Assembly (NCBI RefSeq): GCF_018403185.1 | Contig: NZ_BOSE01000012.1 | Span: forward strand, 126,194-169,489 | Reading direction: 5' to 3' | DNA from: Paenibacillus montaniterrae | GTDB lineage: Bacteria > Bacillota > Bacilli > Paenibacillales > Paenibacillaceae | Length of the DNA: 43,296 nucleotides | In this document: piece by piece, positions 34,456-42,383 of the stretch | How positions within the stretch are numbered: the first letter of the stretch is position 1 | Layout: each line of letters starts with the position of its first letter | The notes under the pieces: generated by a model | The model's database searches: none | What the model saw: the letters and a program-made list of their open reading frames with translations, nothing else | What the model was told of the DNA's origin: nothing | Translations under genes and position numbers: made by a program

Positions 34456-35154
34456 GTGGATAATCGTTGGTATGCTCATTGGCGGCATGTATTTAAGCTG
34501 GATCCCGAAAAGGAAATTGATGACGCGACATTGGATGCAATATGCTTGTCAGGGACGGATGCGATTTTGCTTGGTGGCTCCAGTGGAGTAACCTTTGACA
34601 ATACGGTTGACCTGCTTGCACGCGTTCGCCGCTACAGCGTCGATTGTGCGCTGGAGGTGTCAACGCTGGACGGAGCAGTGCCTGGCTTTGACGGCTATTT
34701 TGTACCGTTTGTGATGAATACGAAGAACGCGGACTGGCTAATGCTGAAGCAGCTGGAAGGCTTGCAGCAATATGGTGCCTTTGTGCCGTGGGAAGCTACT
34801 GCGGCCTCAGGCTATATTGTGCTTAATGAGCAAAGCACAGCAGCGAAGGTGTCAGAGGCAGAAGCGAATTTGAGCTCACAGGATGTATTGCCCTATGTGT
34901 GGCTGACGGATCGCTTGCTGCATATGCCTGTTCTTTATATAGAGTATAGTGGCCGCTTTGGCGATATGAGCTTGCTTGCTCGCGTTGCTGCCGAGCTTGA
35001 TCAGGCACAGTTGTTTTACGGCGGTGGAATCGACAGCGCCGACAAGGCTGCACAAGCAGCCAAGCATGCCGATACTGTAGTTGTCGGCAATGTTGTTTAT
35101 GACAATTTGCAAGCAGCAATAAGTACAGTACAAGCAGTGAAGAGGATGGTTTAA
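34456..35154 (+). CDS. pcrB: Heptaprenylglyceryl phosphate synthase PcrB
   Basis: TIM-barrel prenyltransferase that joins a long polyprenyl diphosphate to sn-glycerol 1-phosphate, giving an archaeal-type ether lipid precursor at the membrane. 232 residues from GTG 34456, behind AGGGAGGG. Visible motifs: HVFKLDPEKEI, SGTDAILLGGSSGV, YIEYSGRFGD and FYGGGIDSADKA (phosphate-binding loops). Bacterial PcrB prefers heptaprenyl diphosphate, but chain length is not readable by eye. The last codons (Lys-Arg-Met-Val-stop) lie inside the left border of the repeat array that separates it from pcrA. Confidence 0.93.
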   Translation: MDNRWYAHWRHVFKLDPEKEIDDATLDAICLSGTDAILLGGSSGVTFDNTVDLLARVRRYSVDCALEVSTLDGAVPGFDGYFVPFVMNTKNADWLMLKQLEGLQQYGAFVPWEATAASGYIVLNEQSTAAKVSEAEANLSSQDVLPYVWLTDRLLHMPVLYIEYSGRFGDMSLLARVAAELDQAQLFYGGGIDSADKAAQAAKHADTVVVGNVVYDNLQAAISTVQAVKRMV

Positions 35155-35328
35155 CGGTCCGACTTTGATGACGATGGGCTGCTTCGTAGCTTAGTCGACG
35201 TCGAATCTTGAACGCTAGCGAAAGCTGCGGTGCTCACGTAGCTTTTGCCTACACTGCGCTCCTCGCTTTCTACTAGCGCCCAAGCTTCTTGGTCCTGAAA
35301 GCCGAACCGTTAAACCTTGATTGGAAGA
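35144..35328. repeat. Palindromic intergenic repeat, copy C1 (full)
   Basis: The outer stem GGTTTAACGGT (from 35149) pairs with ACCGTTAAACC (35306-35316). The left border contains the pcrB stop codon. The central stem has GAAAGC (35220-35225) with GCTTTC (35265-35270). Apical loop: GTAG-CTTTTGC-CTAC. Variable segment: GGCTGCTTC. Confidence 0.9.
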
Positions 35329-35514
35329 GGATGGTTTAACGGTCCGACTTTGATGACGATGCTATTGCGCTGTAGCGTAGTCGACGTCGAATATGTCACG
35401 CTACCGAAAGCTGCGGTGCTCACGTAGCAAGTGCCTACGCTGCGCTCCTCGCTTTCTAGTATCGTGCCATCTTCTCGGTCCTGAAAGCCGAACCGTTAAA
35501 CCTTGATTGGAAGA
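35329..35514. repeat. Palindromic intergenic repeat, copy C2 (full, alternative arm blocks)
   Basis: Same outer stem as C1. The second stem block is replaced on both arms together: ATATGTCACGCTAC (35391-35404) on the left, GTATCGTGCCATCTT (35459-35473) on the right. GAAAGC (35406-35411) pairs with GCTTTC (35451-35456). Variable segment: CTATTGCGC. Confidence 0.9.
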
Positions 35515-35702
35515 GGATGGTTTAACGGTCCGACTTTGATGACGATGTGATTATCGTTGTAGCGTAGTCGACGTCGAATATGTCACGCTAGCGAAAACTG
35601 CGGTGCTCACGTAGCTATTGCTCTACGCTGCGCTCCTCGTTTTCTACTAGCGTCCAAGCTTCTTGGTCCTGAAAGCCGAACCGTTAAACCTTGATTGGAA
35701 GT
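35515..35702. repeat. Palindromic intergenic repeat, copy C3 (full, mosaic)
   Basis: The left arm has the alternative block (ATATGTCACGCTAG) but the right arm the standard one (CTAGCGTCCAAGCTT), as if recombined between types. GAAAAC (35593-35598) pairs with GTTTTC (35639-35644). Variable segment: TGATTATCGT. Confidence 0.9.
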
Positions 35703-35770
35703 GGATGGTTTAACGGTCCGACTTTGATGACGATGTAGATGCGTTGTAGCGTAGTCGACGGCGAATCTTG
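35703..35770. repeat. Repeat copy C4, 3'-truncated, upstream of pcrA
   Basis: The left outer arm, ACTTTGATGACGATG, variable segment TAGATGCG and the GTAGCGTAGTCGACG box are present. The copy then stops at CGAATCTTG and pcrA follows within about 40 bases. No right arm exists. Confidence 0.88.
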
Positions 35771-35811
35771 ATTAAATAATGCAACAAACAGAAATTAGAG
35801 GTGAAAGAGGG

Positions 35812-38199
35812 ATGTTTAATTCATTTCAAATTGATGATGCGCTGCAAAGGTTGAATCCTCCGCAGCGTGAGGCAGTGCAGGCTACTGACGGTCCGCTGCT
35901 TATTATGGCTGGGGCGGGCAGTGGCAAGACCCGCGTTCTAACTCATCGGATTGCTTATTTGATTGAAAAAAAGCGGGTAGCGCCGTGGAGTATTTTGGCG
36001 ATTACGTTTACGAATAAAGCGGCGAGGGAGATGCAGGAGCGGGTAAGTGCCTTGGTTGGCCCTTCAGGACGTGATATTTGGGTATCGACCTTCCACTCGA
36101 TGTGTGTGCGTATATTGCGCAAGGATATTGATCGGATTGGCTTCAGCTCGAACTTTTCGATTCTCGATTCAGCCGATCAGCTGTCCGTTATTCGCGGCTG
36201 CATGAAGGAAGAAAATATTGATGTTAAAAAATTTGAGCCTAAAGCAGTGCAGGCAACCATTAGTGCTGCCAAAAATGAGCTGATTACACCAGAGCGTTAT
36301 GAAGAAAAGGTCGGCGACTACTTTCAAGGCATTGTCGCTAAAATTTACAAGCTGTATCAAAGACGATTAAAAAGCAATAATTCGCTAGATTTTGACGATC
36401 TTATTATGAAAACCATCCAATTGTTTAAGGAAGTTCCCGAGGCGCTTAGCTTCTATCAAAACAAATTCCGCTATATTCACGTCGACGAGTATCAGGACAC
36501 GAATCGCGCGCAATATATGCTCGTACGCATGCTGGCTGATGCTCATCATAATATTTGTGTTGTGGGGGATAGTGATCAATCGATTTATCGCTGGCGAGGT
36601 GCGGATATTAGCAATATTTTAAATTTTGAAAGCGACTATGCCGAAGCCAAAACGATTTTGCTGGAGCAAAACTATCGCTCCACAGCAACGATTTTGAATG
36701 CTGCCAACGCCGTTATTGCCAATAATACCGGCCGCAAATCGAAAAAGCTATGGACGGATCAGGGCGAGGGCAACAAAATCTATGTGTACTACGGCGACAG
36801 CGAGCGCGATGAAGGCTATTTTGTTACGGGCGTTATTCAAAAAAATGTAGCCGGCAAGCGAAAATATCGCGATCACGCAATTTTGTATCGTACCAATGCG
36901 CAATCCCGTGTCATCGAGGAAACGCTCATTAAATCTGAAATACCTTATCAAATCGTTGGCGGCATCAAGTTCTATGATCGCAAAGAAATTAAAGACTTGC
37001 TCGCTTATTTGCGCCTGATTTCCAATCCGGATGACGATATAAGCCTGCAGCGCATTATTAATGTGCCGAAGCGCGGTATAGGCGATACGACGCTGGCCAA
37101 GCTGGAGGCTGCTGCAAGCAGTCGCGGCATCTCGATGTTTAGCGCGCTTTCGCATTTGGATGAGGTAGATGTTAAAGGAAAGACGAAGGAGCAGCTGCTT
37201 GCTTTCCAAAGCATGATCGCAGGTCTGCACAGCAGAGTGGACGAGCTAACCGTTACCGAGCTGACAGAAAAGGTTCTTGAGCTCTCAGAGTATAAGCTGG
37301 AGTTGCAGCGCGAGCAGACGCTTGAGGCGCAGTCCCGTATTGAGAATATCGAGGAGTTTTTATCGGTAACTCAGGATTTCGAGCAGCGCAATGAAGATCG
37401 TACCCTTGTTGCGTTTTTGACCGATTTGGCGCTGATTGCCGATATTGATTCGATGAACGATGAAGAGGATGGAAGCGGCGAGCAGGATGCAGTCATTTTG
37501 ATGACGATGCATAGTGCCAAAGGGTTGGAGTTCCCTGTTGTATTTATCGTTGGCATGGAGGAGAGTATTTTTCCTCATTCACGCGCATTAACTGATGATG
37601 AGGAGCTTGAGGAGGAGCGCAGACTTGCTTACGTAGGTATTACGCGGGCCGAGGAGCAGCTCTATTTGACTTCAGCGCGCATGAGAACGCTATTCGGGAG
37701 AACGGCAGTCAATATGCCGTCTCGCTTCCTGCGGGAAATTCCAGTGGAATTGGTTGAAAGCAATCAGCCTGAAGCGGGGAGCGGGATGGGACGCAGCTTT
37801 GGCAGCTATGCTGGCCGCTCGGATAGCCCGGGCTTTGGTTACGGCAGCAGAGGCGGTCAGGCTGGCTTTGGCTATGGCAGCGCGCGAGCTGGAGCAAGCA
37901 GTGCCGGCAACACAGGGAGAGCGGCAGCTGCCGGCGGCTATGGCTCATCTAAAGCGACTAGCCGCTCAAATGTTACGGTGACCTCAGGGCTTGAGGCGGC
38001 GAAGCAAGCTTCGCAGGCAAATGCTGAAGGAGCAGTGTCTTATGTTGCCGGAGACAAGGTTGCGCATGGCAAATGGGGTGAAGGAACGGTTATTGCCGTT
38101 AAAGGCAAGGATCAGGATATGGAGCTGCAAATTGCATTTCCAGCACCAATTGGCATAAAAAGACTGCTGGCAAGTTTTGCGCCAATTAAAAAAGTGTAA
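35812..38199 (+). CDS. pcrA: ATP-dependent DNA helicase PcrA (UvrD/Rep family)
   Basis: SF1A 3'-5' helicase for replication, repair and clearing RNA polymerase. 795 residues from ATG 35812 (GAGGTGA upstream); an in-frame ATG at 35779 lies just past the truncated repeat and is less likely. Walker A AGAGSGKT is at 33-40. Motif II VDEYQDTNRAQY, motif III GDSDQSIYRWRGAD and motifs V/VI (TMHSAKGLEFPVVF, RRLAYVGITRAEEQLY) are intact. Residues about 655-723 are a Gly/Ser/Ala/Tyr-rich linker longer than usual. The last 50 residues (GDKVAHGKWGEGTVIAVKG) form the Tudor-like RNA polymerase-binding domain. It sits between pcrB and ligA as in Bacillus. Confidence 0.96.
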   Translation: MFNSFQIDDALQRLNPPQREAVQATDGPLLIMAGAGSGKTRVLTHRIAYLIEKKRVAPWSILAITFTNKAAREMQERVSALVGPSGRDIWVSTFHSMCVRILRKDIDRIGFSSNFSILDSADQLSVIRGCMKEENIDVKKFEPKAVQATISAAKNELITPERYEEKVGDYFQGIVAKIYKLYQRRLKSNNSLDFDDLIMKTIQLFKEVPEALSFYQNKFRYIHVDEYQDTNRAQYMLVRMLADAHHNICVVGDSDQSIYRWRGADISNILNFESDYAEAKTILLEQNYRSTATILNAANAVIANNTGRKSKKLWTDQGEGNKIYVYYGDSERDEGYFVTGVIQKNVAGKRKYRDHAILYRTNAQSRVIEETLIKSEIPYQIVGGIKFYDRKEIKDLLAYLRLISNPDDDISLQRIINVPKRGIGDTTLAKLEAAASSRGISMFSALSHLDEVDVKGKTKEQLLAFQSMIAGLHSRVDELTVTELTEKVLELSEYKLELQREQTLEAQSRIENIEEFLSVTQDFEQRNEDRTLVAFLTDLALIADIDSMNDEEDGSGEQDAVILMTMHSAKGLEFPVVFIVGMEESIFPHSRALTDDEELEEERRLAYVGITRAEEQLYLTSARMRTLFGRTAVNMPSRFLREIPVELVESNQPEAGSGMGRSFGSYAGRSDSPGFGYGSRGGQAGFGYGSARAGASSAGNTGRAAAAGGYGSSKATSRSNVTVTSGLEAAKQASQANAEGAVSYVAGDKVAHGKWGEGTVIAVKGKDQDMELQIAFPAPIGIKRLLASFAPIKKV

Positions 38200-38260
38200 T
38201 ACTGGTACTTGAATCGATATTGATTTGGCTAATGCCAGGATTGAGCTATGGAGGGATGTT

Positions 38261-40282
38261 ATGTCGACGAATCAGGCAATGCAGCGAATGGAGCAGCTTG
38301 TGCAAGAGTTGAATGAGCATAATTACCGTTATTATACACTTGATGCGCCTTCAATCTCAGATGCGGAGTACGATAAGCTATATGATGAATTAGTTGCTCT
38401 TGAAGCATCGCTGGCAGTAGTGCTGCCTCATTCACCTACGCAGCGGGTTGGCGGGGAAATTTTGGCTGGGTTTGCCCAGCATAAGCATCGCGCCCGTTTA
38501 TGGAGCCTGGATAAGGCGCAAAATCTTGAGCAATTGTATGCTTGGGAAGCAAGATTAAAGCGTGCGATAAACGATTACAATGCGAAGCATGCGGGTACAC
38601 CGTTGCCTGAGCCTTCCTATGTGATGGAGCTGAAATTCGACGGCTTGACATTAAATCTCACCTATGAAAACGGCCAGCTGGTGCAAGCGGCGACGCGCGG
38701 AAACGGTGTGATCGGAGAGAGCATATTGCCGCAGGTCAAAACGATTAAGTCGATACCGCTAACGATTGCCTTCAACCAAGGCGTGATCGAGGTGCAGGGA
38801 GAAGGTATGATGACCTTGTCCAGCCTTGCTAAATACAATGAAACAGCGGAGGAACCGTTAAAAAATGCGCGCAACGCGGCAGCAGGAGCGCTTCGCAACT
38901 TGAATCCGGCGGTCACGGCAAGCCGCAAGCTGGATGCTTTTATTTATAATGTTGGTTATGCTGAGGGAATATCGTTTGATAACCACGAGCAAATGCAGCA
39001 ATTTTTGAAAAACAATCATTTCAAGGTGAATCCATATATTATATATGCTCATAGCTTGCAGGAGCTGGAGGCGGAGCTTGTCAAGCTAACTGAGCGGCGC
39101 AATGAGCTTGATTATTTGATCGACGGCGCAGTAATCAAGGTTCAAGATATGCGCACGCGGGAAGCACTTGGCTATACGGACAAATTTCCGCGCTGGGCAG
39201 TCGCTTTTAAATTTGAAGCAGAGGAAGCCGAAACGACACTGCTGTCCGTTTCGTGGGAAGTAGGGCGTACTGGCAAAATAACACCTGTCGCCAAGGTGGA
39301 GCCGGTTGAGCTCGCGGGCGTAACGGTGCAAAATTGTACCCTGAACAATATGGGTGATATAGAACGGAAAAATTTGAAGCATGCGCTCGGCACGCTTGTA
39401 TCGATTCGTCGCTCCAATGATGTAATTCCGGAAATACTAGGCAAGGTTGATGAGCAGCAGGGAGAGGAAATCGTATTTCCAACGAGCTGTCCTGCCTGTG
39501 GCTCGCCATTAGAGCAGCGCGGCGCTCATCTGTTCTGCAACAATAAGCTGGGCTGTGAGCCGCAAATGATCGGAAGAATTACTCATTTTGCCTCGCGCGA
39601 CGCAATGGATATAGAATCGTTCAGCATTATGACGGCTGAGCAGCTTTACCATGATTGTGGCGTCAAGGACCCGTCTGATCTTTACAGGCTGCGTTTTGAT
39701 GACTTGATTAAGCTGGAGCGCTTTGGAGAGAAAAAGGCGCAGAAGCTGCTTGATGCAATTGAAGCTTCGAAAACGCGTGAGCTGGCTTCATTCTTGTTTG
39801 CGCTTGGAATTCCTAACACAGGCAAGGCAACAGCCAAAACATTGGCCGATCATTTCCGCAGCCTTGATGCCGTTATGCAGGCTACTGTTGATGAGTTGAT
39901 TGGACTGCAGGATGTAGGTGCGATTGTCGCCGAGAGCATCGTTAGCTTTTTTCAGGATGAAAAGATGAAGCAAAGCATTGCCGACATGCTGGCGGCGGGC
40001 GTATCACCACAAATCGAGGAGCAGCAGGAGACGACGGTATCTGCCGATAATCCGTTCTTCGGAAAAACGGTTGTGATTACAGGAACATTGCCGACCCTTG
40101 GGCGAGACGAGCTTACGAAAAGGCTGGAGGCCTGCGGCGCTAAAGTTACAGGCAGTGTATCGAAGAAAACAGATATCGTAATCGCTGGGGAAAAAGCGGG
40201 CAGCAAGCTTGCTAAAGCGCAGGAGCTTGGCATCACCATTATTGAAGATGAAGCGATCGTGCTGCAAATGCTTGAGCAATAA
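38261..40282 (+). CDS. ligA: NAD-dependent DNA ligase LigA, divergent type
   Basis: Seals nicks using NAD+. 673 residues from ATG 38261, behind GGAGGGA. Ia domain (YDKLYDELVALE); adenylation motif with Lys125 in ELKFDGLT; OB fold (VGRTGKITPVAKVEPVELAG); zinc finger C410, C413, C426 and C432; helix-hairpin-helix region; C-terminal BRCT (about 595-673, FGKTVVITGTLPTLGRDEL). Several usually conserved stretches differ: TRGNGVIGE for TRGDGTVGE, EVQGEGMM for EVRGEV, RRSNDVIPE for RKAGDVIPE. All catalytic modules are present, so it should be active; this seems to be the Paenibacillus sequence type. Confidence 0.95.
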   Translation: MSTNQAMQRMEQLVQELNEHNYRYYTLDAPSISDAEYDKLYDELVALEASLAVVLPHSPTQRVGGEILAGFAQHKHRARLWSLDKAQNLEQLYAWEARLKRAINDYNAKHAGTPLPEPSYVMELKFDGLTLNLTYENGQLVQAATRGNGVIGESILPQVKTIKSIPLTIAFNQGVIEVQGEGMMTLSSLAKYNETAEEPLKNARNAAAGALRNLNPAVTASRKLDAFIYNVGYAEGISFDNHEQMQQFLKNNHFKVNPYIIYAHSLQELEAELVKLTERRNELDYLIDGAVIKVQDMRTREALGYTDKFPRWAVAFKFEAEEAETTLLSVSWEVGRTGKITPVAKVEPVELAGVTVQNCTLNNMGDIERKNLKHALGTLVSIRRSNDVIPEILGKVDEQQGEEIVFPTSCPACGSPLEQRGAHLFCNNKLGCEPQMIGRITHFASRDAMDIESFSIMTAEQLYHDCGVKDPSDLYRLRFDDLIKLERFGEKKAQKLLDAIEASKTRELASFLFALGIPNTGKATAKTLADHFRSLDAVMQATVDELIGLQDVGAIVAESIVSFFQDEKMKQSIADMLAAGVSPQIEEQQETTVSADNPFFGKTVVITGTLPTLGRDELTKRLEACGAKVTGSVSKKTDIVIAGEKAGSKLAKAQELGITIIEDEAIVLQMLEQ

Positions 40283-40315
40283 ATAGTTAAATAGCTGAAC
40301 TTCCAATAAACTATG

Positions 40316-40366
40316 AGGCTGATCTGCAGGTCCAACGACCTGAGGGATCAGCCTTCTTTATTTTAT
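40316..40366 (+). terminator. Terminator after ligA
   Basis: GGCTGATC pairs with GATCAGCC, inner CAGGTC with GACCTG, followed by a T-rich tail (TTCTTTATTTTATT). Confidence 0.82.
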
Positions 40367-40426
40367 TGCTACCTATCTATCGGCAAATTCATCGTTGCTC
40401 TCTCGTCACAAATCGTTTGATTTTAG

Positions 40427-40442
40427 TGTGATTAGAGTCACT
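40427..40442 (+). promoter_or_regulatory. Crp/Fnr-family binding site upstream of hmp
   Basis: TGTGA-TTAGAG-TCACT fits the Crp/Fnr dyad and is identical in its half-sites to the Fnr box I recall for B. subtilis (TGTGA-N6-TCACT). Its centre is about 42 bases upstream of the start predicted from the -10, the class II activator position. Confidence 0.7.
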
Positions 40443-40464
40443 AAGGCGGAGCATGGACTGTCGT

Positions 40465-40470
40465 TATACT
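40465..40470 (+). promoter_or_regulatory. -10 element of hmp promoter
   Basis: TATACT with no recognisable -35 hexamer at the right distance, as expected for an activator-dependent promoter. The Crp/Fnr dyad occupies the -35 region. Confidence 0.55.
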
Positions 40471-40513
40471 AGGGTTAGATGTGAAAAATGATTTGGAAGG
40501 GATGCGTGTATGA

Positions 40514-41758
40514 ATGTTAAGTGAACAAATGATTCGCATTATTAAATCGACTGTACCAGTGCTTGAAGTGCATGGAACAGCCATTACGAAACGGTTTTAT
40601 CAAATGCTCTTTACCAATCATCCTGAACTATTGAATGTATTTAATCATGCCAATCAAAAGCAGGGCAAACAACCGACTGCGCTAGCTAATGCGGTTTATG
40701 CAGCTGCTGCCAATATCGATCAGCTTGAAAATATTTTGCCAGCTGTAAAGCAGATCGCTCATAAGCATCGCAGTTTGGGAATAACGGCTGAGCAATACCC
40801 GATTGTCGGTCAAAACTTGTTAGCAGCGATAAAGGATGTACTTGGAGACGCAGCGACTGATGAGATTATTCAGGCATGGTCTGAAGCATACGGCGTAATT
40901 GCACAAGTATTTATAGATGTAGAAGCAGAGATGTATCAGGCTGCGGAGCTTGCTGAAGGCGGCTGGGCAGGGTTTAGACCATTTACAGTTGCGCGCAAAG
41001 TGAAGGAAAGCGAGGTAATTACTTCATTTTACCTTGTTCCACAGGACGGAAAGGCCATTTCAGCATTTTTGCCAGGTCAATATGTAACGGTGAAGGTGAA
41101 CATTGCTGGTGAAGAGTATACGCATTTGCGCCAGTACAGCTTGTCGGATAAGCCCGGACAAAGCTTTTATCGCATTAGTGTAAAGCGCGAGGAAGGCGAT
41201 GAGCACAAGCCAGGCGGCAAGGTTTCGCAGTATTTGCACAATAGCATAAATGAAGGGGACGTGCTGGAATTAACTGCGCCTGCAGGTGATTTTACACTGG
41301 ATGTTGAGGATGAACGGCCTGTGGTACTCATCAGTGGTGGCGTAGGGTTGACTCCAATGGTTAGTATGCTGAATACGCTAGTAGAGCAAACGCCGGAACG
41401 CAAAGTATACTTCATACATGCAGCGAGAAATAGCCAGGTTCATGCGATGAAGCAAGCGATCACAGAACTGGCTAAGCAGCATTCGCAGGCTAGCGTCCAT
41501 TGGTGCTATAGTGAGCCGTCGTCAGAGGATCGTATGCAGCAAAGCTATAACAAGGAAGGCTTTATTACAGCTGAATGGCTTAAGGAAATTGTGCCGGATC
41601 AGTCCGCTGCATACTATTTCTGCGGCCCTGTGCCATTTATGAAGCAAATCAATCAGGCATTGCAAAGCCTTGGCGTGCCACAAAATGATATCCATTATGA
41701 ATTTTTTGGGCCTAAAGGCAGCTTGGAAGCAGAGCCTGCTGAAGCTGAAACCGTCTGA
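40514..41758 (+). CDS. hmp: Flavohemoglobin, nitric oxide dioxygenase
   Basis: Converts NO and O2 to nitrate with NAD(P)H in the cytoplasm. 414 residues in three parts. The globin domain (1-140) has the B10 Tyr (Y29), E7 Gln (Q53) and proximal His85 (IAHKHRSLGI). The FAD domain (about 152-255) has RQYSLSD. The NAD domain (about 265-400) has ISGGVGLTPM and FCGPVPFM. The N-terminus MLSEQMIRIIKSTVPVL aligns with family starts, fixing ATG 40514, although the ribosome binding site GGAAGGG is 12 bases away and two overlapping minicistrons lie between. The 3' end overlaps the convergent regulator gene by 64 bases. Confidence 0.95.
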   Translation: MLSEQMIRIIKSTVPVLEVHGTAITKRFYQMLFTNHPELLNVFNHANQKQGKQPTALANAVYAAAANIDQLENILPAVKQIAHKHRSLGITAEQYPIVGQNLLAAIKDVLGDAATDEIIQAWSEAYGVIAQVFIDVEAEMYQAAELAEGGWAGFRPFTVARKVKESEVITSFYLVPQDGKAISAFLPGQYVTVKVNIAGEEYTHLRQYSLSDKPGQSFYRISVKREEGDEHKPGGKVSQYLHNSINEGDVLELTAPAGDFTLDVEDERPVVLISGGVGLTPMVSMLNTLVEQTPERKVYFIHAARNSQVHAMKQAITELAKQHSQASVHWCYSEPSSEDRMQQSYNKEGFITAEWLKEIVPDQSAAYYFCGPVPFMKQINQALQSLGVPQNDIHYEFFGPKGSLEAEPAEAETV

Positions 41759-42246
41759 TCGCGCAGCAGTCGATTAACTGTTTCACGCCGCAAGCCGATA
41801 AACTGTCCAATTTCCTCTTGAGTTAAAATTTCGCTAAGGGCTGCTGTACCAACATATTGCTTGAACCAGGCTTGAAGCTTAATCAAGCGATTCATAGGCG
41901 TTACTTCTGTAAGCTGGTCGATTCGTTGCTGCATCATACGGAGCTTGTCCTGCAATCGCAAAGCGATATCGCGACACAACTCCGCATCCTGTGCAATGGA
42001 TCGGTACCAGCTTTCTGTTTGGATCAGCTCTATTTCGCATGTCGTTAGTGCGATTGCGGTGCCGTGATAAGGATTTTGCGCGATTAAAGAATGATGCGGA
42101 ATAATTTCATCCGGTGTAATGATGTTGACTAATGTTTGTGTTCCATCCTCATGCAAACGGGATATTTTTAGAAGTCCGCTTTTCAAATGATAAAGTGGTC
42201 CGATGTCTCCCTGGCGAAACACAACCTCGCCTTTATGGATGATCAT
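41695..42246 (-). CDS. Crp/Fnr-family transcriptional regulator, short form
   Basis: 183 residues. A cyclic-nucleotide-binding-like beta barrel (about 1-90, KGEVVFRQGDIGPLYHLKSG) is followed by the dimer helix and a C-terminal winged helix with recognition helix RRETVNRLL near 150-160. It begins where most relatives are already about 45 residues in; an in-frame stop shortly upstream and AAAGGAG before ATG 42246 show this is the real start. No cysteine cluster for iron-sulfur binding is seen, so it is not a B. subtilis-type Fnr. Arg-Glu and the later Arg in the recognition helix match the CRP residues that read TGTGA. Its last 21 codons lie in hmp antisense. Confidence 0.88.
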   Translation of the reverse strand: MIIHKGEVVFRQGDIGPLYHLKSGLLKISRLHEDGTQTLVNIITPDEIIPHHSLIAQNPYHGTAIALTTCEIELIQTESWYRSIAQDAELCRDIALRLQDKLRMMQQRIDQLTEVTPMNRLIKLQAWFKQYVGTAALSEILTQEEIGQFIGLRRETVNRLLRDQTVSASAGSASKLPLGPKNS

Positions 42247-42383
42247 ATAAACTCGCTCCTTTGCCTTACATGATTACGATTAGATAAATGAATATTATTA
42301 GATGTGAAAATTTATAGATCATTGCCGCTTTAATGATACCTATAAACATTTCACAGTACAACTGTACCCAATTCAGTGAGGTT

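Noticed and set aside
35144..35328. Ordinary MITE or insertion sequence remnant
   Set aside because: Outer inverted ends are not conserved between loci and no direct target duplications were identified. A mobile origin of another kind remains open and is reported as a finding.
35144..35770. CRISPR array or tandem riboswitch
   Set aside because: Units are ~186 bases with only an 8-11 base variable part and no short repeat/spacer alternation. No known riboswitch core was recognised and no cas genes are near.
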